From Arenibacter antarcticus (GTDB taxonomy: Bacteria > Bacteroidota > Bacteroidia > Flavobacteriales > Flavobacteriaceae): a stretch of 64,000 nt of DNA. The stretch covers positions 2,776,001-2,840,000 of the forward strand of contig NZ_CP166679.1 in assembly GCF_041320605.1 (NCBI RefSeq), read 5' to 3'. Below, in pieces: positions 55,019-64,000 of this stretch. The position numbers and the translations under genes are program-made. The notes under the pieces were generated by a model. It was given only the letters and a program-made list of their open reading frames with translations, searched no databases and was not told where the DNA came from. Within the stretch, counting starts at the first letter, position 1. The number at the start of each line of letters is the position of its first letter.

Positions 55019-56569
55019 TTAATTTTTTATCAATAAATGGTTGCTCTGCAATTTGATAAACTGGGTAGGTGTCATTTTGTGTCTCTTTTTAAATGCTTTA
55101 TAAAAAGATACCTTGTTGTTAAAGCCAGATTCGTATATAAGATCCGTAACCAACTTAATATTGCCCTCGTTATTTTTAATCATGTTCACCACCTCTTGAA
55201 CTCTATAATCGTTTATAAATTCATAAAAATTCTTGCCAAACTCCTGGTTTATTACTTGTGATAAGCTATAGCGGTCCGTGTTTAAATCCTTTGCTAATTT
55301 TTCTAAAGTGATTGCATTGTCCAGATATACCTTTTTGGTTTCTACCAACCGTACCAATTGTGATTTTAGGGTATCTGTCATTGCCTCTGTTAGGCCAGAG
55401 TTTTTGTACTTTACATCATTTCCAGTTTCTTTCAGGGCCTCAGTTTTGGTGATGATATCTGGCTGAATGAAATGCATAGTGGCATAAAGACTAATAAATA
55501 GTGATAGTGCTATTGCGGTAAAATAAATAGAGATATAATTAAAGCTATCCAAATGACTAAATAGGGCACGGGAAAACACTATCAACATTAATAATCCTAG
55601 AAATGAAATAGACAATATCAACCATTTTTTATTAGATTGGTTAAGGGTGTCCTTGTGTTTCTTGTAAAGTACAATCAATAGTAATACGTACAAAGTGATG
55701 TGAACCGCTTTGATAAATAAACTGGTTAGAATTATGGTGATAGTATGGTTGAAGAATGTTGTTCCATCAACAGGCGTTTCTGTATTGACGCCAATTAACA
55801 GAAGCATACTGAATAGGATAAATACACCGTAGTGCTTCAAGAATTCATTTATAGAGGTCTTTGAGCCTATATGTAACTTTTTACGAATATACAAATAGAG
55901 GGAAGGGGCCCATAGAAAGAAATGAATCTTAAAAAAATAAACCCTAGGGTTGTAATTAAAAATGCTCAGCCAGTTAATGGCGAGCTCCATCAACATCACC
56001 GAAACCCCGAATAAGAATACTGCCAAATATATATTGTGGGTTTCTGCCTTTCTATGCTCGATCAATAATTTAATGGCCAGATAAAAGCCGCATATCGCTA
56101 TTAAAAGGAATAAATAGTTCCTTACGTAATTTTGGATCCACCTGTGGGAAGTTTCCAAAACATTTCTTTCATTCGCGTTTAAAGGTTCGGAAAGGGAGAG
56201 AAAGCTAGAGGAATTTAGTTTATTTAAAAAATTAAAGCCCTGTTCATTAATTTGTTGCAAGGAGTCTAAGGAGGTTTTACTTGCAGCAAAATATTTATTG
56301 AAAATGACCGTGTTCTCATGGCCCTTTAAGTGGGCAGAAAGAAAAAAAGTATAGGCAGTGCTGAAATTGTTATGGTCGTACTCGCATTTGCCAAGCTCAA
56401 AGCATTCCTTAGCGCTTAAATATGCTATACTTTCCAATGATATTTTATCAATTTCAATGGGGTTGCAATTTATGTTTTGGAATACGGTTGCGCTATTGGC
56501 CCATGTGAATTGAGCGAATATCAAACACGTGCAAACATAAAAACTCAGTAAGGATTTCTTTAGGCCCAT
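55019..56569 (-). CDS. Membrane-anchored AraC-type transcriptional regulator
   Basis: The 516-residue protein has a signal peptide (SFYVCTCLIFAQFTWANS) and a periplasmic helical region of TPR-like character (residues about 40-135). About seven membrane helices follow (about 140-370), then a cytosolic AraC/XylS DNA-binding domain. The domain has two helix-turn-helices (LEKLAKDLNTDRYSLSQVI and VSFYKAFKKRHKMTP). It is the kind of membrane-sensing AraC protein found in Bacteroidetes. It lies upstream of the susC/susD pair on the same strand, so it may sense the imported nutrient or its breakdown product. Confidence 0.88.
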   Translation of the reverse strand: MGLKKSLLSFYVCTCLIFAQFTWANSATVFQNINCNPIEIDKISLESIAYLSAKECFELGKCEYDHNNFSTAYTFFLSAHLKGHENTVIFNKYFAASKTSLDSLQQINEQGFNFLNKLNSSSFLSLSEPLNANERNVLETSHRWIQNYVRNYLFLLIAICGFYLAIKLLIEHRKAETHNIYLAVFLFGVSVMLMELAINWLSIFNYNPRVYFFKIHFFLWAPSLYLYIRKKLHIGSKTSINEFLKHYGVFILFSMLLLIGVNTETPVDGTTFFNHTITIILTSLFIKAVHITLYVLLLIVLYKKHKDTLNQSNKKWLILSISFLGLLMLIVFSRALFSHLDSFNYISIYFTAIALSLFISLYATMHFIQPDIITKTEALKETGNDVKYKNSGLTEAMTDTLKSQLVRLVETKKVYLDNAITLEKLAKDLNTDRYSLSQVINQEFGKNFYEFINDYRVQEVVNMIKNNEGNIKLVTDLIYESGFNNKVSFYKAFKKRHKMTPTQFIKLQSNHLLIKN

Positions 56570-56942
56570 AATGAATATGCAAATAGGGCGCAAAACTACA
56601 TATTTAAGATGCCATCGATCATGGAACTCTCCTAAATAAGAGTTAAAAAGTAGCTGATTGAAAAGGGGAAGACAATAAAGCTTTAGTTAAAACAGACGGT
56701 GAGTGCTGTAAGTTGCAGCTCTGAGTTATTATTTTAACGCTAATTCAAATAATTACTTAAAAAATGAGACTAAAGCATCTTTTTTTGAAGTTCAATGCAG
56801 AGCTGCCTTACAACTTTTCTTACCGTTCTACAAAACAACCGAGTTTATGTGTGAAATGGGTAAATGCTTATCAACATTTACTATGCCGATAAAGCTTAAC
56901 CATTACTTTGCGCTGACCCATACTCCTGGGGCTGATCCTATT

Positions 56943-57490
56943 TTAATCTTTATTATTACAATTGCCAAGATTGAAATTAATTTCCAATGGATGCTGTGGT
57001 GTAAGGTCCCTTCCCTTAAAAGCAGGATAATTGGCGGAGTATTTTGTAGCTCGGAATAGGCTATTGTTTTCAGGGGCTTCGTTTTGTTTTAAGATTTTAC
57101 GAATGTAGTTTCGGGGCTTATATAGTTCTATATGATATTATTTTCCGTGTCAATTTCAATAATGTTTCCGTTGAATCCTTCACAGATCAACGTGTTTCCA
57201 TTCGGTAGTCTTTGTGTGCCCGATAGTATTTTTGAATAAAACTTGGGAGGATCTATTATTTCTACCGATGAATAATCTCCCGGTCTACCACTGCCATTAT
57301 TGAAGTAAATAATTTTCCACCATCAGGGTTGTGGGGAGGAACCCACTGCACATGATGTTGCCCAAACAATTTTCCCAGTGTTTTTCCCCGTTGGTTTTAC
57401 TTCTATAAGTTGTTCGTTATAAAGTACTCCATCGTCTAGATTGTTTTGGTTTCACCCTGCTTTATTCAATATTGTATTCCAATTAATTCT
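56943..57490 (-). pseudogene. Decayed aryl-sulfate sulfotransferase gene
   Basis: On the minus strand the following pieces are readable in order, in different frames: DDGVLYNEQLIEVKPTG; FGQHHVQWVPPHNPDGGKLF; YFNNGSGRPGDYSSVEIID with FYSKILSGTQRLPNGNTLI and CEGFNGNIIEIDTEN; and finally RATKYSANYPAFKGRDLTPQ before TAA. This is the beta-propeller C-terminal half of aryl-sulfate sulfotransferase (ASST), a periplasmic enzyme moving sulfate between phenolic compounds. There is an internal deletion after the first piece, at least two frameshifts and a TAG at a conserved Trp position. The N-terminal half is missing. It is certainly non-functional. Confidence 0.85.
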
Positions 57491-57633
57491 GCTAAGATTA
57501 GATGCAGTTATACGGTTTTCCGACTAAATGAAAAACACTGTTAAAGGAATTTGAGATGTAAAATTTGTTCTTACTAATAAATTGCATTTTTTTTGCATAA
57601 ACACAACTAGTAGTCATGGTCCATGAAAGCCAA

Positions 57634-57679
57634 TGCCAATGGATAGGTCGATCTAAAAATCGGATCCTATCCATTGGCA
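57634..57679. repeat. Perfect 14-bp inverted repeat
   Basis: TGCCAATGGATAGG (57634-57647) and its exact complement (57666-57679) enclose an 18-nt loop that itself contains CGAT/ATCG. No T-run follows on either strand, so it is not an ordinary terminator. It lies 68 bp downstream of the DUF4197 stop. Confidence 0.85.
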
Positions 57680-57746
57680 CTGAAAAAAAGCTATAGTCTT
57701 TTGTGTTTATACCCAAATCTAGAAGATCAGGTAGGCATGTGATTTT

Positions 57747-58451
57747 TTAGTCCTGTAAGGCAAAAACACGTTTAAGTACTGCAGAGGTTCTCGAGGAAAC
57801 TTTGGTCCTAATTTCTTTTTCCTCTACCGCGATCATGGTATATACCCCTTGAAGTGCTTCTTGAGTAACATAATCCGTTAAATCTGGATTTACATTACTG
57901 GTCAGGGGAATCGCATTGTATCTGTTGATTAGATTACGCCAAATTTGGTCCGCACCTACTTTTTCAAAGGATTGCTTTATCACGGGATTAAATTTGTCGT
58001 AAAGTTGGGCTTGAGTTGCCTGCGTAAGGTATTGGGTGGCCGCATTGTCCGAGCCTAATAATATGTTCTTGGCATCGGAAAAAGTAATGCCCTTTACCGC
58101 ATCTACAAATATTGGTGTAGCTTGACTAACTGCATCCTCTGCAGCTCTGTTAAGTATCCTAAGGCCTTCATCCGCTAAACTGGAAAGTCCAATATCCCTA
58201 AGGGTCTTGTCTACTTTCTGTAGTTCTTGGGGCAACATAATCTTTACCAATTCGTTCTTATAAAAACCGTCGGTTTGGGTGAGTTTGCTTACCTGTTTTT
58301 GGATTCCCATATCCAAAGCTTCCCGGAGCCCATAAGCAATTTCACTATTGCTAAGAGCGCCACCTCCCTGTGGCAATTGATTTACTACTTGCTGTAATTC
58401 CGAACATCCGAGAAGTTGAAATAGGATTACGGATACTAATATTTTTTTCAT
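57747..58451 (-). CDS. DUF4197 lipoprotein
   Basis: The 234-residue protein has a lipoprotein signal (KKILVSVILFQLLGCSE) and is helical throughout, with the DUF4197 pattern: LSNSEIAYGLREALDMGIQ, IMLPQELQKVDKTLRDIGL, GITFSDAKNILLGSDNAAT and YTMIAVEEKEIR. The family is common in Bacteroidetes and Proteobacteria envelope proteins without known function. It is a single gene between purU and a hairpin. Confidence 0.9.
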   Translation of the reverse strand: MKKILVSVILFQLLGCSELQQVVNQLPQGGGALSNSEIAYGLREALDMGIQKQVSKLTQTDGFYKNELVKIMLPQELQKVDKTLRDIGLSSLADEGLRILNRAAEDAVSQATPIFVDAVKGITFSDAKNILLGSDNAATQYLTQATQAQLYDKFNPVIKQSFEKVGADQIWRNLINRYNAIPLTSNVNPDLTDYVTQEALQGVYTMIAVEEKEIRTKVSSRTSAVLKRVFALQD

Positions 58452-58572
58452 TTTTAGGTTTAAGAGTTATTCTTTCTTTATAGGTTTCCCGTTTACGCTC
58501 CAAAGTAAAGGTGTAACTACTTTATTTATAATTCTTTTTTCGGAAAAATAATAGGCCCCATAGTGATTTCCC

Positions 58573-59424
58573 CTAGGAGAAAATTACGGTTTTATTGTTG
58601 TATACCATCGTTTTCCGATCTATATGAAGCTTTACCGCACGCGAAAGTACAATTTTTTCTAAATCGCGCCCTTTGGTGATGAAGTCTTTTATACTGTGTG
58701 CATGAGTCACCCTAGTTACATCTTGCTCTATTATTGGCCCAGCATCTAATTCCTCTGTAACATAATGACTAGTAGCCCCAATAATTTTCACCCCTCTTTG
58801 GAATGCAGCATGATAAGGTTTGGCACCTGCAAAGGCAGGGAGAAACGAATGGTGGATATTGATTATTTTATTCGGAAAAAGCTCAATTATTTTTGGGGTG
58901 ATAATTTGCATATAGCGTGCAAGAACTATAAAATCGATCTTATATTCCTCCAATAGTGCTATTTGTCGACTTTCAGCATTCAGTTTGTTTTGCTTTGAAT
59001 TAGGGACATGGTGAAAAGGAATGTCAAATTGTGTGGCAATATATTCCAAATCGGCATGATTGCTCAAAATAAAGGGAATTTCAACGGCTAGTTCACCAGA
59101 ATGAAATCGGCTTAAAAGATCATAGATACAGTGATTGTATTTGGAGACAAAAAGGGCCATCCTTGGTTTGGTGGATCCCAAATGTAAGCTCCATTCCATT
59201 TGGTAAGGTATGGCCAATTCTTCCTCAAATTGTTGCTTTAAGTTTTTGACGACCGGAATGTTATTTTCGAAATCGCTTTCCAATCGCATGAAAAATACAC
59301 CGGCTTCTTTATCTACATGCTGATCAATGTAGATAATATTTCCTCCCTTTTTATGGATAAATCCCGTTACGTAACTAATAATTCCCGATTGATCGGGGCA
59401 GTGAATAAGAATGGTTGTCTTCAA
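58573..59424 (-). CDS. purU: Formyltetrahydrofolate deformylase
   Basis: The 283-residue protein has an N-terminal ACT domain (ILIHCPDQSGIISYVTGFIHK), then a formyltransferase-type hydrolase domain with SNHADLEYIATQFDIPFHH, the catalytic Asn/His/Asp set in IINIHHSFLPAFAGAKPYHAA and GATSHYVTEELDAGPII. It releases formate from 10-formyltetrahydrofolate, balancing one-carbon units for purine synthesis. It faces away from the icmF gene. Confidence 0.95.
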   Translation of the reverse strand: MKTTILIHCPDQSGIISYVTGFIHKKGGNIIYIDQHVDKEAGVFFMRLESDFENNIPVVKNLKQQFEEELAIPYQMEWSLHLGSTKPRMALFVSKYNHCIYDLLSRFHSGELAVEIPFILSNHADLEYIATQFDIPFHHVPNSKQNKLNAESRQIALLEEYKIDFIVLARYMQIITPKIIELFPNKIINIHHSFLPAFAGAKPYHAAFQRGVKIIGATSHYVTEELDAGPIIEQDVTRVTHAHSIKDFITKGRDLEKIVLSRAVKLHIDRKTMVYNNKTVIFS

Positions 59425-59769
59425 GTATTATCGGTTTTAAAATAGTAAAATTAGGGATTTGGAAAGGAAAAGATTCCAAACGCTGAATTTTTTATAATAT
59501 TCCAACATTAACACCTTTGTTTTTGCGTTTTCACTAAATTGCACCGTCATAATAACGATTTTTTTACGAATAGACTAATCAGCAGCGCTTTCGTGTACCA
59601 GTCAAAGTTTATTCTCTGTACAGATTGGTCAAAATTGAAAATTAGTCGGAACTTAGTATGTAAAATAGTTTATTAAAGATGAAATGGGAAGGACCGAAAA
59701 CTGGTCGCAAAATACGAATGAAGATATGCGAAGTACATATGACCGTTAAAAAACAATAAATAGCTACAA
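59425..59769. other. Divergent region between purU and icmF
   Basis: The 345 bp hold no supported gene. No cobalamin riboswitch core was recognised, although icmF is B12-dependent. A stretch at 59585-59650 loosely resembles the repeat array near the tRNA (GCTTTCGTGTACCAG; GATTGGTCAAAATTGAAAAT) but the match is weak. Confidence 0.5.
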
Positions 59770-62700
59770 ATGAAAAAAGAGTCTACCTATAAGCCTATCA
59801 ATAATGTCCGTATCGTTACGGCAGCTTCACTATATGACGGCCATGACGCAGCAATAAATATAATGCGAAGAATAATCCAATCTACAGGGGTTGAGGTTAT
59901 CCATTTAGGCCATGATCGAAGTGTTTTAGAGGTGGTAGACTGTGCCATCCAGGAGGATGTGAACGCTATTGCGATAACTTCTTATCAAGGAGGGCACAAT
60001 GAATATTTTAAATATATGCGCGATCTTTTAGTGGAGAGAGGGGCAGGGCATATTAAGATTTTTGGCGGCGGTGGCGGTGTTATCCTGCCTCAAGAAATCA
60101 AGGAGCTAATGGATTATGGCATTACAAGGATTTATGCTCCTGATGACGGACGGACCATGGGCCTTCAAGGAATGATTAATGATTTGGTAAAACAAAGTGA
60201 TTTTCCAATACCCTGCCTTAAAACCCAAGATAACGAAAAATTAGAGCAATTGCTATTGGAAAAGGATGCCTCGACCATTGCGAGATTGATTAGCCTTGCG
60301 GAGAATAGGTATGCAGACTTTGAGAAGCATTCCACTATTTTAAATACTAATGACAAGATGGTTCCTGTATTAGGTATTACTGGGACGGGCGGAGCTGGGA
60401 AATCTAGTTTGGTAGATGAGCTTGTAAGGCGTTTTTTAATAGATTTTCCAAAGGGAACCATCGGAATAATATCTGTAGATCCCTCTAAAAGGAAGACAGG
60501 CGGGGCCTTATTAGGAGATCGAATCCGTATGAATTCTATCAATGATCCAAGGGTGTATATGCGGTCTTTGGCAACAAGACAGTCTAACCTTGCCTTGTCC
60601 AAACATGTAGATGAAGCCGTACGGGTTCTAAAGGGGGCGGGCTTTGATCTGGTTATCTTGGAAACTTCGGGAATTGGACAATCCGACACCGAAATAACAG
60701 AACATAGCGATGTGTCCCTTTACGTAATGACACCGGAGTTTGGTGCGGCCACCCAATTGGAAAAAATAGATATGTTGGATTTTGCCGATTTGGTGGCCAT
60801 AAATAAGTTCGACAAAAGGGGGGCCTTAGATGCGGTCAGGGATGTAAAGAAACAATACGTGCGTAACCATGGACTGTGGGAAGTGTCGCATGATGAACTG
60901 CCCATTTTTGGAACCATCGCTTCGCAATTTAACGATCCAGGAATGAATAGATTGTATCGTGCTGTAATGATTGCCCTAGAGGAGAAAACGAAAACGAAGT
61001 TGCGATCTAAATTTGTGATAACGAAAGGGAACGAGGAAATGAATTTTGTAATTCCCCCTGCCAGGACTAGATATTTGTCGGAAATCGCTGAAAACAATAG
61101 GCAATATGATCTCAATGCCAGTGCCCAATCCGAAGTGGCCCAACAATTATACGGCATTTTTAAAACAATAATTTCTGTTTTAGGAGCCAATGCACCTGAG
61201 GACTCCTCCGAGATCCTTTCCGATAGCGGAATCAATACAGAAAAAGTACTGCAATTGACAGAGCCTAAGGATAAAATGCAGCTAATTACCTTGTTATGTG
61301 CAGAATTTGAAAGTTTGAAGATGAATTTGGACCCGCACCATTATAAGATGATTCTAAATTGGGGGTCTACGGTTGAATTGTATAAAAATCCAGAATATAG
61401 CTTTAAGGTGAGGGGAAAGGAGATTAAAATGGCTACCCATACCAAATCCTTGTCCCAATCCGATATTCCAAAAATTGCACTTCCCAAATACAAAGCATGG
61501 GGAGACCTCCTTCTTTGGATGCTCCAAGAGAATGTGCCTGGCAAATTCCCTTATACGGCAGGGTTATATCCCTTTAAGCGTACAGGGGAAGATCCCACAA
61601 GGATGTTTGCAGGGGAAGGTAGTCCCGAGCGTACCAATAGAAGGTTCCATTATGTGAGCTTCGGCCTTCCGGCTAAACGATTGTCTACCGCCTTCGATTC
61701 TGTTACCCTTTATGGAAGTAATCCGGATAAAAGACCCGATATCTATGGTAAAATCGGAAATGCAGGTGTTTCGGTTTGTTGCTTGGATGATGCTAAAAAA
61801 CTGTACTCTGGTTTCGATTTAAGTGATGCTATGACCTCGGTAAGCATGACAATCAATGGTCCGGCTCCAATGCTACTAGGGTATTTTATGAATGCCGCTA
61901 TTGATCAAAATTGTGAGAAGTACATTAAGGAAAATGGACTGGAACAAGAAGTTGATAAGAAAATAAAGGCGTTTTATAAAGGAAGAGAAAAGTTGAGGCC
62001 CATTTATCACGGATCCTTGCCGAAAGGGAACAATGGCCTGGGATTAATGCTATTAGGGGTTACTGGAAATCAGGTCTTGCCCGAGAAGGTATATCAAGAT
62101 ATAAAAAATAAGACAATCCAACAGGTGAGGGGTACGGTACAGGCCGATATTCTCAAGGAAGACCAAGCACAGAATACCTGTATATTTTCTACCGAATTTG
62201 CCCTAAGGTTAATGGGAGATGTGCAGGAATATTTTATAGATAACCAAGTGCGTAATTTTTATTCGGTATCTATTTCTGGATATCATATTGCTGAGGCAGG
62301 TGCCAACCCTATTACCCAATTGGCATTTACCCTTGCAAACGGATTTACCTATGTGGAATATTACTTAAGTCGGGGAATGGACATTAATAAATTTGGTCCC
62401 AATCTTTCTTTTTTCTTCTCTAACGGGATAGATCCCGAGTATGCGGTTATCGGAAGGGTGGCCAGAAGGATATGGTCTAAGGCAATGCGTTTAAAATACG
62501 GGGCAGATGCTAGGGCGCAGATGTTAAAATATCATATCCAGACTTCTGGGAGGAGCCTGCATGCCCAGGAGATAGATTTTAACGATATTAGAACAACATT
62601 ACAAGCACTGTATGCAATATACGACAACTGTAACTCCTTGCATACCAATGCTTATGATGAAGCAATAACTACTCCTACGGAGGAATCTGTTCGTAGGGCC

Positions 62701-63228
62701 ATGGCTATACAATTGATCATAAACAAGGAATTGGGGCTTGCAAAGAACGAAAATCCTCTACAAGGGTCATTTATAATTGAGGAATTGACGGATCTGGTAG
62801 AATCTGCGGTGTTGATGGAATTTGATCGGATCACGGAACGCGGGGGAGTTCTGGGGGCAATGGAGACCATGTACCAACGCTCCAAAATTCAAGAGGAAAG
62901 TCTCTATTACGAAACTCTGAAACACAATGGCAAATATCCTATAATTGGGGTGAATACCTACCTAAGTGCTAAAGGCTCTCCAACCATTTTACCTGTAGAA
63001 GTGATAAGGGCCACCGAGGAGGAGAAACAAGATCAAATCCAGACCCTTGAAAATTTACATAGTATGAACAAAGAGGTTTCCCAAACTAAATTAGAAGCCC
63101 TTCAACATGCGGCCATTAAAAATGAAAATATATTTGAATACCTAATGGAGGTGACCAAGTATTGTTCCTTAGGGCAAATTACCAAAGCCCTGTATGAGGT
63201 GGGCGGACAATATAGGAGAAATATGTAG
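59770..63228 (+). CDS. icmF: Fused isobutyryl-CoA mutase IcmF (B12- and GTP-dependent)
   Basis: The 1152-residue protein joins three parts. The N-terminal B12-binding domain ([13 protein letters not shown] and [15 protein letters not shown], residues 20-60) supplies the lower-ligand His. A MeaB-like G-domain follows, with G1 [16 protein letters not shown] about residue 200 and switch region [16 protein letters not shown]. The large catalytic half begins near 590 with [20 protein letters not shown], where Phe stands in place of the Tyr of methylmalonyl-CoA mutase, as in IcmF. It interconverts isobutyryl- and n-butyryl-CoA, with the fused G-protein acting as its own repair chaperone. Confidence 0.95.
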   Translation: MKKESTYKPINNVRIVTAASLYDGHDAAINIMRRIIQSTGVEVIHLGHDRSVLEVVDCAIQEDVNAIAITSYQGGHNEYFKYMRDLLVERGAGHIKIFGGGGGVILPQEIKELMDYGITRIYAPDDGRTMGLQGMINDLVKQSDFPIPCLKTQDNEKLEQLLLEKDASTIARLISLAENRYADFEKHSTILNTNDKMVPVLGITGTGGAGKSSLVDELVRRFLIDFPKGTIGIISVDPSKRKTGGALLGDRIRMNSINDPRVYMRSLATRQSNLALSKHVDEAVRVLKGAGFDLVILETSGIGQSDTEITEHSDVSLYVMTPEFGAATQLEKIDMLDFADLVAINKFDKRGALDAVRDVKKQYVRNHGLWEVSHDELPIFGTIASQFNDPGMNRLYRAVMIALEEKTKTKLRSKFVITKGNEEMNFVIPPARTRYLSEIAENNRQYDLNASAQSEVAQQLYGIFKTIISVLGANAPEDSSEILSDSGINTEKVLQLTEPKDKMQLITLLCAEFESLKMNLDPHHYKMILNWGSTVELYKNPEYSFKVRGKEIKMATHTKSLSQSDIPKIALPKYKAWGDLLLWMLQENVPGKFPYTAGLYPFKRTGEDPTRMFAGEGSPERTNRRFHYVSFGLPAKRLSTAFDSVTLYGSNPDKRPDIYGKIGNAGVSVCCLDDAKKLYSGFDLSDAMTSVSMTINGPAPMLLGYFMNAAIDQNCEKYIKENGLEQEVDKKIKAFYKGREKLRPIYHGSLPKGNNGLGLMLLGVTGNQVLPEKVYQDIKNKTIQQVRGTVQADILKEDQAQNTCIFSTEFALRLMGDVQEYFIDNQVRNFYSVSISGYHIAEAGANPITQLAFTLANGFTYVEYYLSRGMDINKFGPNLSFFFSNGIDPEYAVIGRVARRIWSKAMRLKYGADARAQMLKYHIQTSGRSLHAQEIDFNDIRTTLQALYAIYDNCNSLHTNAYDEAITTPTEESVRRAMAIQLIINKELGLAKNENPLQGSFIIEELTDLVESAVLMEFDRITERGGVLGAMETMYQRSKIQEESLYYETLKHNGKYPIIGVNTYLSAKGSPTILPVEVIRATEEEKQDQIQTLENLHSMNKEVSQTKLEALQHAAIKNENIFEYLMEVTKYCSLGQITKALYEVGGQYRRNM

Positions 63229-63310
63229 GATGGAATGCTTGGATATTGGAATTCAGCTTGGTTCAAGACCTATCTGTGGCGGTTTCCTAAAAGCAGCTAA
63301 AAACGGGTGA

Positions 63311-63333
63311 CACAATTGTAATTTACAGTTGTG
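63311..63333. repeat. Inverted repeat after icmF
   Basis: CACAATTGTAA and TTTACAGTTGTG form a hairpin of about 10 bp, starting 83 bp after the icmF stop. Without a T-run it is only a weak terminator candidate. A copy of the ACACAACAATTAGTC motif of the dispersed repeat follows at 63381, inside a GCGGAT/ATCCGC dyad. Confidence 0.5.
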
Positions 63334-63470
63334 CTCGCGGGGGTTTCTTCTTTTGCGGATTGACGATAATTTTTGCTTAAACACAACAATTAGTCCTGAT
63401 CCGCTTTATGGCCCTTTGTTTATTTAAGTTTTCAGAAATTGAAATCTGGGATAGTCTTGAAATTAAAAAT

Positions 63471-63863
63471 TTAACGCCTCATTGATCGTCTCCAAACCTT
63501 GTACATCCGCCTAAAACTTTTGATTTCGCTACGCAGAAGATTTAAATATTCTTTTTCCTTTACCCCGTCTTTTTCCAATCCAATACAATAAGAGTTGATG
63601 TTCTTAATAATAATATTGATAAAAGTGGCACTTCTCATTCTTACATCGTAAGATTCTGATTGTTCTGCCGCTGCAATTTGTTGGGGTATTAAAATGGAGT
63701 CTGTCAATAAAGAATCGGCAATATTATCGCGCAAGCTGTTGGATTGATATAATTTCAACAAATCTTTGTTATAGGAAACATAGGACGCAATCTCCCTACT
63801 CATATGTAAGAGGTCCAGTGATTTGCGATAAATAGGAATCGAACTAAGGTTTTTATAGGGCAT
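63471..63863 (-). CDS. Four-helix-bundle-like small protein
   Basis: The 130-residue protein is helical (IYRKSLDLLHMSREIASYV, NIADSLLTDSILIPQQIAA, YDVRMRSATFINIII, KEKEYLNLLRSEIKSFRRM) and basic at the C-terminus. The pattern resembles the small four-helix bundle family related to 23S rRNA intervening-sequence proteins, but it lacks the clear signature, so the assignment is tentative. It is convergent to icmF and separated by about 240 bp that hold two repeats. Confidence 0.6.
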   Translation of the reverse strand: MPYKNLSSIPIYRKSLDLLHMSREIASYVSYNKDLLKLYQSNSLRDNIADSLLTDSILIPQQIAAAEQSESYDVRMRSATFINIIIKNINSYCIGLEKDGVKEKEYLNLLRSEIKSFRRMYKVWRRSMRR

Positions 63864-64000
63864 TTTTAGTATAACAGCATTAATTATATAAAATTACATT
63901 GAATTTTACGAAAATGGATTTGGATTGTATGGTAAAAGTGTAATTTAGCTATCGGAAACAAATATTATTAATCAATTTTACTTTGAAAACAAAGATAGAC

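Larger units (their letters stand above)
56570..57746. other. Region with decayed gene and repeats, no intact gene
   Basis: Nearly 1.2 kb without an intact gene. The middle (56943-57490) is an aryl-sulfate sulfotransferase pseudogene; 57601-57616 matches the CACAACTAGTAGTC motif of the tRNA-side repeat array; a strong hairpin is at 57634-57679. The rest holds nothing recognised. Confidence 0.7.

Noticed and set aside
56847..57059. 70-residue plus-strand frame
   Set aside because: It is the opposite strand of the end of the sulfotransferase pseudogene, whose minus-strand reading gives a family match.
57634..57679. Terminator for the DUF4197 gene
   Set aside because: The stem is perfect, but no T-run follows on the relevant strand, so it is listed as an inverted repeat.
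59425..59769. Cobalamin riboswitch upstream of icmF
   Set aside because: No B12-box-like core or paired stem set was seen by eye; a covariance search was not possible.

Overview
The window looks like a chromosomal segment of a marine, pigmented member of the Flavobacteriaceae (Bacteroidetes), of the Maribacter/Arenibacter/Zobellia kind; the genus is a guess. The evidence is A+T-rich DNA, promoters of the Bacteroidetes type (TAnnTTTG -7 boxes), a SusC/SusD pair, a DUF4295 gene behind rpmB-rpmG, a zeaxanthin-type carotenoid operon, type III glutamine synthetase and a fused isobutyryl-CoA mutase. No phage, integrase, insertion sequence, CRISPR array or rRNA operon was seen. Most of the window is ordinary core genome with single accessory loci between.

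Layout. 0-7 kb (mostly minus strand): DUF4369 lipoprotein, DUF819 membrane protein, Cof-type HAD phosphatase, an Arc-like regulator, a frameshifted pseudogene, an SPFH protein and a class A penicillin-binding protein. 7-15 kb: secreted S1/P1 nuclease, AlkB, an intergenic cluster of palindromes, MOSC, DoxX, htpG, a FabH-type ketosynthase and a sodium:solute symporter. 15-24 kb (plus strand): recR, a 2-oxoacid dehydrogenase E2, a DnaQ-like exonuclease, then FAH, Hpt, cinA, rpmB, rpmG, DUF4295, ftsY and rimO. 24-32.7 kb: a beta-lactamase-like serine hydrolase, a periplasmic chaperone operon (PPIase lipoprotein, SurA, MoxR), aconitase, and a tandem of TlpA thioredoxins, the first without its active-site cysteines.

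32.8-36.5 kb (minus strand) is a four-gene carotenoid operon: a CarH/LitR-like MerR regulator, crtI, crtB and crtZ. The regulator carries the W-x9-EH and ExHxxG motifs of adenosylcobalamin light sensors, so light-induced pigment synthesis is the best systems-level hypothesis here. The lycopene cyclase normally found with these genes is absent. Upstream is a structured tandem-repeat array (unit 123 bp) that runs into the terminator of a tRNA-Arg(ACG) gene.

37-49 kb: apt, a Ca2+/Na+ antiporter, divergent glutamine synthetases (types II and III), purM, a Rieske protein with an ApbE flavin transferase, prfA-pyrF, and an alpha/beta hydrolase. 49.6-57.5 kb: a SusC/SusD pair, a membrane-anchored AraC-type regulator, and the remains of an aryl-sulfate sulfotransferase gene. 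57.7-64 kb: DUF4197, purU, the fused B12-dependent mutase icmF, and a small helical protein.

The points most worth following are the putative B12 photoreceptor operon without crtY, the repeat array at the tRNA, the active/inactive TlpA pair, the E2 with Asn in place of the catalytic-motif Asp, and two pseudogenes whose former products can still be read.
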